From Bordetella genomosp. 11 (lineage in GTDB: Bacteria; Pseudomonadota; Gammaproteobacteria; Burkholderiales; Burkholderiaceae_B): a stretch of 64,000 bases of DNA. Below are positions 55,176 to 62,157 of this stretch, in pieces (position 1 is the first letter of the stretch; each line of letters begins with the position of its first letter). Location: positions 3,348,001 through 3,412,000 of the forward strand of contig NZ_NEVS01000004.1 of the NCBI RefSeq assembly GCF_002261215.1. The letters run 5' to 3'. The notes under the pieces were generated by a model. The model did no database searches. It had not been told where the DNA came from and saw only the letters and a program-made list of their open reading frames with translations. Made by a program: the position numbers and the translations under genes.

Positions 55176-55787
55176 ATGCGAGCCTTTCTGCAACACCTTA
55201 TGGCATTCTTCATTCTCACCGTCGTGCCGGGTCTATATCCCGCTCTGGCGCAGACGCCCAACATGGACGTCGATCTCCTGACCGGCGATACCCGTCTGGC
55301 TTGCGAGGCGCTGCTCTGCCTTTCCAGCGGCAAACGGCCCGACGAGTGTGATCCAGCGCTGTCCCGCTACTTCGGAATCAACAAGAAGAAGCTTTCCGAC
55401 ACTTTGGACGCGCGCCGGGATTTTCTGAAGCAATGTCCGGCATCGAACGACTCGAAGGAAATGAGCGACCTGGTCCAGGCAATCTCGAACGGCGCGGGCC
55501 GCTGTGATGCCAAGTACCTGAACTCCACTCTCGCTGTCAGTACCGGTCACGGCGGCGACTATGGGTCCGGGCCGACGTACATTTCTGATCAAATGCCGAG
55601 CTACTGCCGGCTTTATGTCGGCAACGCCTACACCGATCTCGGCGATACGCTGCCGCGCTACGTCGGCACGCCCGAGGACGGCGGCTACTGGGTAGAAGCC
55701 AAGGACTACGACAGCGAACTTGCCAAGTACGAGCAGGCGCTGGCCGACCGACAAGCGCAGCAAGAAAGCTCGTCCGGCGGGAATTGA
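55176..55787 (+). CDS. trbM: TrbM/KikA-type conjugal transfer protein
   Basis: 203 residues with signal peptide (AFFILTVVPGLYPALAQ) and the family core TRLACEALLCLSSGKRPDECDPALSRYF, with paired Cys. TrbM/KikA/MpfK proteins are periplasmic parts of IncP/IncN-type transfer systems with unclear role. It lies directly before virB1. Confidence 0.8.
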   Translation: MRAFLQHLMAFFILTVVPGLYPALAQTPNMDVDLLTGDTRLACEALLCLSSGKRPDECDPALSRYFGINKKKLSDTLDARRDFLKQCPASNDSKEMSDLVQAISNGAGRCDAKYLNSTLAVSTGHGGDYGSGPTYISDQMPSYCRLYVGNAYTDLGDTLPRYVGTPEDGGYWVEAKDYDSELAKYEQALADRQAQQESSSGGN

Positions 55788-55791
55788 CGTG

Positions 55792-56490
55792 ATGGACTTC
55801 CCCACGCTCGCCCGCGCCTGCGCGCCGGCCGTCCACATCTCGACGTTGAGCGCCGTGGTCCGGCACGAATCCGGGTTCGATCCGCTGGTGATCGGCGTGA
55901 ACGCCTCGCCGCATCGGAGCATCCGACCGAAATCCCGTCAGGAAGCGGTCAACATGGTCCGGGACCTGATGCGCCAGGGCGTCAACTTCGACGTCGGTTA
56001 CGGACAGATCAACGTGCGCAACTGGAAGTGGCTGGGCGTCACCCCCGAATCCATCTTCGACCCGTGCACGAATCTGGCCGCTGCTCAGCGGGTTCTCGTC
56101 GATTGCTACCAGCGCGCCGCCAAACAGTACGGCCCTGGCCAGCGGGCGCTGTACGCGGCTTTCAGCTGCTACAACACGGGCAACCTGACCGATGGGTTCT
56201 CCAACGGTTATGTCAGCCAGGTTATTGCCGGCGCGGGACTCCCCGTGCCGCCCATCGCCAGGGTGCCCGTCCCTATGCCAGTTCCTGCTCCCGCCGCCGA
56301 GACCGACGCCAAAGACGACGAGACGGCGCCGGCCGCGCAGCCCGGGGCATTCGCCTCGCCGCGCGCCGACGCCTTCGAAGCGCCTCGGCAGGATGCTTTC
56401 GGGAAACCTGCGTCGCGCGTTTTTGGCAGGCCTGTCCCCGCGGGGCGGTCGCAGGCCCCAGATTCTGCCGGGCAAGTGTTTAGCCGCTAA
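55792..56490 (+). CDS. virB1: VirB1 lytic transglycosylase
   Basis: 232 residues. SLT-type domain: catalytic Glu 26 in VVRHESGFDP, then NFDVGYGQINVRNW and FSCYNTGN, the GYGQ and AAYN-type motifs. The last ~80 residues are Pro/Ala/Asp-rich. There is no export signal before the domain, as in several short VirB1 proteins. It opens peptidoglycan for the transfer channel. GTG one codon before ATG is possible. Confidence 0.9.
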   Translation: MDFPTLARACAPAVHISTLSAVVRHESGFDPLVIGVNASPHRSIRPKSRQEAVNMVRDLMRQGVNFDVGYGQINVRNWKWLGVTPESIFDPCTNLAAAQRVLVDCYQRAAKQYGPGQRALYAAFSCYNTGNLTDGFSNGYVSQVIAGAGLPVPPIARVPVPMPVPAPAAETDAKDDETAPAAQPGAFASPRADAFEAPRQDAFGKPASRVFGRPVPAGRSQAPDSAGQVFSR

Positions 56491-56608
56491 ACACCACACG
56501 CGGATCCGCTTCTGCACACCCGCCGGCGATAGCCGGCTCCGCACCACGTTCCTCTCATCCCGCCGCCGATCCACCATCAGGCGGCTTTCCGTCATGGAGT
56601 CCTTTCTC

Positions 56609-56902
56609 ATGCGTTCCTCCACCCTCCTGCTTGTTCTGACCGCCGCCCTCGCCGTCGCGGCGCTACTCGGCGCCCCCTCTCCTGCAATGGCCCAGGGCCT
56701 GGAGAAAGCGACCAGCGACGCGCAGAACATCAACGACTGGCTCTGGATCATCATCCCCGTCATCTGCCTGTCCGCCGGCGGAATCGTCGGCCTGCTCTAT
56801 TCGATGGACATCATCCGCAAAGACACCATGTACCAGTGGGTGGGCGGCGTGATCTTCGCGGGCGCCGTCGCCGGCGGCATCATCAAGGTGGTGTTCGGAT
56901 GA
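56609..56902 (+). CDS. virB2: VirB2-like pilin of the transfer system
   Basis: 97 residues from ATG 56609, nine bases after GGAG; ATG 56594 is the alternative. Signal peptide (LLVLTAALAVAALLGAPSPAMAQ), then two hydrophobic segments (WLWIIIPVICLSAGGIVGLLYS; WVGGVIFAGAVAGGIIKVVFG), the VirB2/TrbC pilin form. It overlaps virB3 by four bases. Confidence 0.82.
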   Translation: MRSSTLLLVLTAALAVAALLGAPSPAMAQGLEKATSDAQNINDWLWIIIPVICLSAGGIVGLLYSMDIIRKDTMYQWVGGVIFAGAVAGGIIKVVFG

Positions 56903-57291
56903 AACGTCCGGCAAGCCAGAATCGCCAGGAGCCGCAGCCGCTCGTCGCCGCGTCCTCTGTCCCGGCCAACCATTACCCGCTTTTCAAGGGTGCGACCCGG
57001 GTCGCCACCATCAAGGGCGGGGTGCCGACACGCGCCTTCGTCGGCCTGGTCATGCTGGTCGTCATCGTGGCCATGTTCACCCTCTACGGCTGGCTGCTGT
57101 TCCCCATCCTCTACCCCGTCATGGCGGTCATCAGCCGGCAGGACGATCGCGCCTTCTGGACCTGGGAACTGTGGCTCAAGACCAAGGCCCTGGCACCGAA
57201 CAGGCGGTATTGGGGCGCGGTTTCCTACTCACCTCTTGCCTATAGCCCGCGACGCCCCTGGGCGCGGTGGGCGTCCCAAAGGTACCGATGA
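56899..57291 (+). CDS. virB3: VirB3-like protein
   Basis: 130 residues. LFKGATRVATIKGGVPTRAF followed by one long hydrophobic region (VGLVMLVVIVAMFTLYGWLLFPILYPVMAVIS) and RQDDRAFWTWELWLKTKA, which is the VirB3 pattern. Start and stop overlap virB2 and virB4 (ATGA each). Confidence 0.88.
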   Translation: MKRPASQNRQEPQPLVAASSVPANHYPLFKGATRVATIKGGVPTRAFVGLVMLVVIVAMFTLYGWLLFPILYPVMAVISRQDDRAFWTWELWLKTKALAPNRRYWGAVSYSPLAYSPRRPWARWASQRYR

Positions 57292-59747
57292 AGCCAACTA
57301 CCTCCCCCCCGCCACCCAGGCATGAACGCGACATGGGTAAGCTCGTACCGTATTCGCGCCATGTCACGCCGACGATCATCGTTACTGCGAATTGGGAGTA
57401 CCTGTCCGTATGGCGAATTGGCGGACGGACCTTCGAAGGCTACCCGGACGACGAGCTGTGTACCTGGCTCGATGAACTGAACAACATCATCAAAGGCTTT
57501 CCGGCCGGATTCGGCATGTGGACGCATCTGGTACGCCGGCGCGTGCAGGAGTACCCGGAAAGCGCCTATCCCGACGCGTTCTCCGAATCGCACGATGCCG
57601 CATATCGGCGCACCTTCGTCGGCAAGCCGCCAATGGTCAACGATCTGTACCTGACGGTGATCGTTCGCGCGAACGTCGACCCTGCGCTGCGTATGCTCTC
57701 GCGTTTTGAGAAACGCACGGCCAGGGACGTACACGCCTGGCAGTCGCAGGCCATCGAACAGTTGGACGACGTCAATCGGAAACTCGCAAGCGCTCTGCGT
57801 CGCTACGGTCCCGATTTGCTTTCCATTGTCGAGCGTGACACGACGGACCCAGACCAGCCGACAGACGCCACACGCTACACGGGCCGCTTCTCCGAGCCAG
57901 CGGAATTCTTTGGCTTTCTCCTCAACGGCAAGACCGAGCCGGTCCCCGCCCTAGAGGCAAAGCTATCCCGCTATCTGCCGGCCGCACGTCCGTTCTTCGC
58001 CTCCCCGGGCGACCAGGCGGAAGTACGGGGTACGAACTGGTCACGGCGCTTCTGCATGGTCGAGATCCGCGAGTACTGCAACGCCACGAAGCCGGGGCAT
58101 CTGAACCGGCTGATGAAGCTGCCCTTCGAGTTCGTGCTCACCCAGTCCTTCGGGACCTTGTCACTTTCCGACGGCCTGGCCGCCTTGACCCGGCAGATCA
58201 AATGGTTGGAGGATTCCAAGGATTATTCTGAATCCCAAATCGCGGATCTGAAGAAGGCGCGCGATCAACTGCGCGCAGGCGCCTTCGTAATGGGAGATCA
58301 TCACGCCACGCTGGCCGTATATGGAGAGGACGGTGAAGAGACACTGCGCAACGCCGCCGACGTAATCAGCACGCTCGCCGACCGCGAAATCATCGGGCGC
58401 CTGGTGGATCGGGCGCTCATCGCGGCGTTCTACGCGCAGTTGCCCGCGAATTGGCGGTGGCGCCCCAGGCCGGCCACGATCACCTCGCAGAACTTCCTGT
58501 CGTTCTCATCGCTGCACAATTATTTGTTCGGTAAGCCCAGCGGCAACCCCTGGGGGCCTGCTGTCACAATGCTCAAGACCGCCGGCGGCACGCCCTATTA
58601 CCTGAACTTCCACGCATCGCTCGCCGACGCGGATGAAACGGGTAAACGGCGCCTGGGCAATACGTCCGTCATCGGACAATCGGGCACGGGTAAGACGGTC
58701 CTCCTGGGTCATCTGCTCACCCAGGCACGCAAGTTCGGCTACACGGGCGCCGTGTTCGACAAGGATCGCGGGCTGCAGGTCGCCATCATGGCGATGGGGG
58801 GCAAGTACTTTCCGCTGCAGCTGGGGCAGCCGACCGGCTGGAACTACCTGCAGTTGACGCCCACGCCCAGGAACGTCGCCTTCATGCGCAAGCTCACCGT
58901 GCAGCTCGCAGCCGAGGGGGAACAGGCCGCGACCCTCACCGAGCAACGGGAAATCGCCGGCGCCGTGCAAAAGCTTGTGGACTTCATTGACCTCAAGGAT
59001 CGGCGTCTGACCACGCTGTTGCAGTTCCTGCCCGCCGCGCCCAGCAGTGACGGCAAGCTCAGTCTGCGGGACAAGCTGGAACGATGGTGCCAGGGACATG
59101 AGAACGGCTGGGTCTTCGATAACGCGCGCGACGAGCTGGACCTGTCCGATGCAGACCTGTTCGGCTTTGACCTGACGGAGTTCCTGGAGCAAGGCGCGAT
59201 TCGGGATGCCGCGCTCACGTACCTGCTGTACCGGACTCGGCAGATGATTGACGGCCGGCGCTTCGTCTATTGCTTCGACGAGGTCCAGCATCCGCTGAAA
59301 GTGCCGTTCTTCCAGGAAATGATGCAGAACGAGAGCCGCACGATTCGCAAGGACAACGGCGTATTCATCTTCGCCACGCAGGAGCCCGACGCGATCCTCG
59401 CCAATCCGGTGGGACGGTCGCTCATCCAGCAATCGGCGACCGCGCTGTACCTGGCCAACCCAAAGGGTACGGCCGAGGAATACATCGACGGGTTCAAGCT
59501 CACCACGGCCGAATTCAAGATGGTGTGCGAACTGGGCGAGTTCTCGCGGCAATTCGTCGTCAAGCAAGGCGAATCGACCGTCACCGCGGAACTGGATCTG
59601 AGCCTCTGCCCGGAGGCGCTGCTGGTCTTCTCCGGATCGACCGACATGGCGGCCCTGGCCGAAGCCGCTGTGGCCGAGCGTGGTTCCGACCCAGGCCAAT
59701 GGCTACCCCTATATCTTCAACGCGCCAAAGAGGCGGGGAGAACGTGA
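57288..59747 (+). CDS. virB4: VirB4 transfer ATPase
   Basis: An 819-residue CagE/TrbE/VirB4 protein. N-terminal domain to ~400, then the ATPase domain with Walker A GQSGTGKT near 465, Walker B FVYCFDEVQHPL near 660 and the conserved end motifs (NPVGRSLIQQSATALYLANP, then EFKMVCELGEFSRQFVVKQG). It energises pilus and channel assembly. ATG 57288 overlaps virB3. Confidence 0.95.
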   Translation: MKPTTSPPPPRHERDMGKLVPYSRHVTPTIIVTANWEYLSVWRIGGRTFEGYPDDELCTWLDELNNIIKGFPAGFGMWTHLVRRRVQEYPESAYPDAFSESHDAAYRRTFVGKPPMVNDLYLTVIVRANVDPALRMLSRFEKRTARDVHAWQSQAIEQLDDVNRKLASALRRYGPDLLSIVERDTTDPDQPTDATRYTGRFSEPAEFFGFLLNGKTEPVPALEAKLSRYLPAARPFFASPGDQAEVRGTNWSRRFCMVEIREYCNATKPGHLNRLMKLPFEFVLTQSFGTLSLSDGLAALTRQIKWLEDSKDYSESQIADLKKARDQLRAGAFVMGDHHATLAVYGEDGEETLRNAADVISTLADREIIGRLVDRALIAAFYAQLPANWRWRPRPATITSQNFLSFSSLHNYLFGKPSGNPWGPAVTMLKTAGGTPYYLNFHASLADADETGKRRLGNTSVIGQSGTGKTVLLGHLLTQARKFGYTGAVFDKDRGLQVAIMAMGGKYFPLQLGQPTGWNYLQLTPTPRNVAFMRKLTVQLAAEGEQAATLTEQREIAGAVQKLVDFIDLKDRRLTTLLQFLPAAPSSDGKLSLRDKLERWCQGHENGWVFDNARDELDLSDADLFGFDLTEFLEQGAIRDAALTYLLYRTRQMIDGRRFVYCFDEVQHPLKVPFFQEMMQNESRTIRKDNGVFIFATQEPDAILANPVGRSLIQQSATALYLANPKGTAEEYIDGFKLTTAEFKMVCELGEFSRQFVVKQGESTVTAELDLSLCPEALLVFSGSTDMAALAEAAVAERGSDPGQWLPLYLQRAKEAGRT

Positions 59748-59748
59748 A

Positions 59749-60498
59749 ATGCAAGCCACCCTGATCTACCAACGCAAGCGCCTCACGGCCTGGCGCGCGC
59801 GCTGCGCCCAAGCCATGATGGTGATTTTCCTGGCCAATGCCGCCTTGCCCGTCCATGCCACCGGGATTCCGACGGTCGACGCCGCCAACCTTGCCCAGAA
59901 CATGGTGAATCACCTGGAGGACATCGCGAAGTACACCGAGCAGATCGCGGTCCTCAAGGACCAACTCGAAAACGCCCAGAAGCGCTTTGCTGCGATCACC
60001 GGCACCCGTAATCTCGGAGAGATCCTAAACGACCCGTCCATCCGCAATGCGCTTCCCAGCGACGTTCAGTCTATCCTCCGCAGCGGTGACAGCAGTCTCG
60101 GGTCCCTGGAATACTCGACCAAGCGCATCACGAGCGAGGAGCAACTCACCGGAAACTATACCGTCGACAGCAAGGCGATCGCGCAGCGCGCCGAGAATCT
60201 GGCGGTGCGTACCAAGGCGCTGCTGGAATCGGCACAATCCGGCACGACTGCTCGCCTGCAGCAACTCGATGACCTGCAGGGGCAGATCAACCTGGCCACC
60301 GATCCGAAGGCGATCTCGGATCTGCAGGCTCGGCTGCTTGTGGCCCAGGCCAACATCCAGGCCGACCAGATGCGCGCGGACCAGTTGAACCGACAGCTGC
60401 AGGCGGAGAAAGCACTGATGGAGCAGCAGGAGCAGAAACTCGCCGCGCAGTCCTTCAGTATCGACGCGATCCGTGCGCCGCTGCCTGGAGCGCAGTAA
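59749..60498 (+). CDS. virB5: VirB5-like minor pilin
   Basis: 249 residues with export signal (QAMMVIFLANAALPVHATG) and long helices (MVNHLEDIAKYTEQIAVLKDQLENAQKRFAAITGTRNLG; LQAEKALMEQQEQK). This is the VirB5/TrbJ pattern of pilus tip adhesins. One base before it ends virB6 begins. Confidence 0.85.
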   Translation: MQATLIYQRKRLTAWRARCAQAMMVIFLANAALPVHATGIPTVDAANLAQNMVNHLEDIAKYTEQIAVLKDQLENAQKRFAAITGTRNLGEILNDPSIRNALPSDVQSILRSGDSSLGSLEYSTKRITSEEQLTGNYTVDSKAIAQRAENLAVRTKALLESAQSGTTARLQQLDDLQGQINLATDPKAISDLQARLLVAQANIQADQMRADQLNRQLQAEKALMEQQEQKLAAQSFSIDAIRAPLPGAQ

Positions 60499-61388
60499 TG
60501 GCAATCGGCGCGGTTCAACTCACAAGCCTGGGCAGTATCGCGCGCTGGATGGATGCTTCGGTGACGTCCATGCTGGAACAGGTGGTCACCCCCATGGTCA
60601 GCTCCGTAACGGCCGCGCTATTGCCCTTCGTAACGGTCTGCTTATCTATCAGCTTAGTCTGGTATGGATGGTTGATCGCAACCGGGGCCATTCCCATCCC
60701 TGCGATGACGGCGCTTCGGAAAGTCGTCGAAATTGCGGTCATCGTGTCGATTGCCGGAGCGGGTGGGCTGTATCAGACGCGGATCGTCAGCACCATGCTG
60801 GACCTGCCCTCGGCGATGACCAGTGTTTTCACCAGCGAACCGTCTACGCCATCGCAATTACTGGACGACGCGGCGAACAACGGCGCTGAAATCAGCACAA
60901 AGATAAATGATCGTGCTCCTTCATTCTTTAGCGATGCGGCAAAAGCCTTTGCTTTCGTTCTTGTTTCGGTCGTCATTACCGTAATTTCGGCACTCCTAAG
61001 CGCCGTCGGGATAATCGTGCTGGTCTCAGTCAAGGCCGGGATGGGTCTACTCGTAGTGGTTGGCCCTCTCTGCATTCTGGCGCTGCTCTTCGACTTCACG
61101 AAAGAGTTCTTCAAAAAATGGCTGAGCCAAGCGCTTTACTTCGCGCTCTATTCAGCCCTATTCATGGTGATATTTAGCCTCATCATGAGCATGTTCGCGA
61201 TGCTGCAACAAGGTCTCCTGGCAACGACTGACACAGCGGAGATAAACATATTCTCCATGCTCACTGCGATAACAATATTCATCGCTGGCGCAGCATTCAT
61301 GCTTTCCCAGGTGTCCGTCATCACTCGGCAACTCACGGGAGGCGCCGGTACGGGAGTACCTATACCTTTTGTTGGACGAATCGGATAA
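60498..61388 (+). CDS. virB6: VirB6/TrbL-like channel protein
   Basis: 296 residues with about five to six membrane spans (LLPFVTVCLSISLVWYGWLI; GIIVLVSVKAGMGLLVVVGPLCILALLFDFTKEFFKKWLSQ). The stretch VGPLCILALLFDFTKEFFKKWL is the family hallmark. It is the last recognised transfer gene in the window; VirB8 would normally follow. Confidence 0.9.
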   Translation: MAIGAVQLTSLGSIARWMDASVTSMLEQVVTPMVSSVTAALLPFVTVCLSISLVWYGWLIATGAIPIPAMTALRKVVEIAVIVSIAGAGGLYQTRIVSTMLDLPSAMTSVFTSEPSTPSQLLDDAANNGAEISTKINDRAPSFFSDAAKAFAFVLVSVVITVISALLSAVGIIVLVSVKAGMGLLVVVGPLCILALLFDFTKEFFKKWLSQALYFALYSALFMVIFSLIMSMFAMLQQGLLATTDTAEINIFSMLTAITIFIAGAAFMLSQVSVITRQLTGGAGTGVPIPFVGRIG

Positions 61389-61450
61389 CATACCCAGGCT
61401 AGCAGTGCGCGAACCATCGATACAGGCATCGGACTTCAGGTAGAACTCTC

Positions 61451-61732
61451 ATGGCTTCCTTCCCCACGCCGAATAAATCCGGATCGCAGAATCAGTCCGT
61501 TGAGCACTATTTATCTTCTACAGCGTTTTCCTCCACGAGTCCGCGAACGCCCATATCCACGTTCCAATGGTTGAGTCTCGCGCGGGCAACCTGGATGTGG
61601 GTGTTGCGTCCGCTGTGGTATCTATGTGTTGTCTTCCCTTCGAAGCTCTTGGGCTTCGGATTGAAGATGGGTGCGCGGTCCGAAACGGAAGAACGTGGAC
61701 TATTGGACGAACATTTCCGCAAACAGCGATGA
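61451..61732 (+). CDS. Small membrane protein, hypothetical
   Basis: 93 residues with one hydrophobic stretch (WMWVLRPLWYLCVVFPSKLLGF) between a Ser/Thr-rich start and a charged end. No strong ribosome site. Position 60 bases after virB6 and plausible codon use argue for a gene; no family recognised. Confidence 0.5.
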   Translation: MASFPTPNKSGSQNQSVEHYLSSTAFSSTSPRTPISTFQWLSLARATWMWVLRPLWYLCVVFPSKLLGFGLKMGARSETEERGLLDEHFRKQR

Positions 61733-62157
61733 GAACAGACCTCGCTTGATTCCATCAGCGCGGTTCGTTCCATCCGCATAGCTGCCTTTCAGTGCAAAGC
61801 AGATTGCCCCCCGATGGTTTCTGTTGCGATAAATTGTCGGCGGCCTAAGTCGCCAAGTTTCATTTAGCTTCCGCCCCGGGATAAATATCATGTGCCGATC
61901 GTCCTTTTTCGGCCCCGCCTGGGGCGAGGCGTATAGCGAGATGCCCGGACGGGCTTGTTGCCGAGCTGGTCTTCCCAAGAAGGAATTTCAGCATGCGCCG
62001 CCAGAATTGACCTTACCCGTTAGTCGGCGCGCCCGTAAAAGACGAGCCTGAGAGGCAGCTGCTTTCGACCATAAGCCGATCTATCCATGTGTGGCGGTAC
62101 CCTTGGACAGGGCGCTGCCCGGGCGCGTGACGACATAGATGCTTGAATCGAAATCAT
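61733..62157. other. Gene-free stretch between transfer genes and the RelA/SpoT-domain gene
   Basis: About 425 bases with lower GC than the surrounding operons and many short stops in all frames. No intact insertion sequence ends are visible. It should hold the promoter of the next gene and may be the seam where cargo was inserted. Confidence 0.5.

Noticed and set aside
61740..62150. Possible insertion-sequence remnant
   Set aside because: Lower GC and broken frames suggested it, but no terminal inverted repeats, target duplication or recognisable transposase piece could be found.
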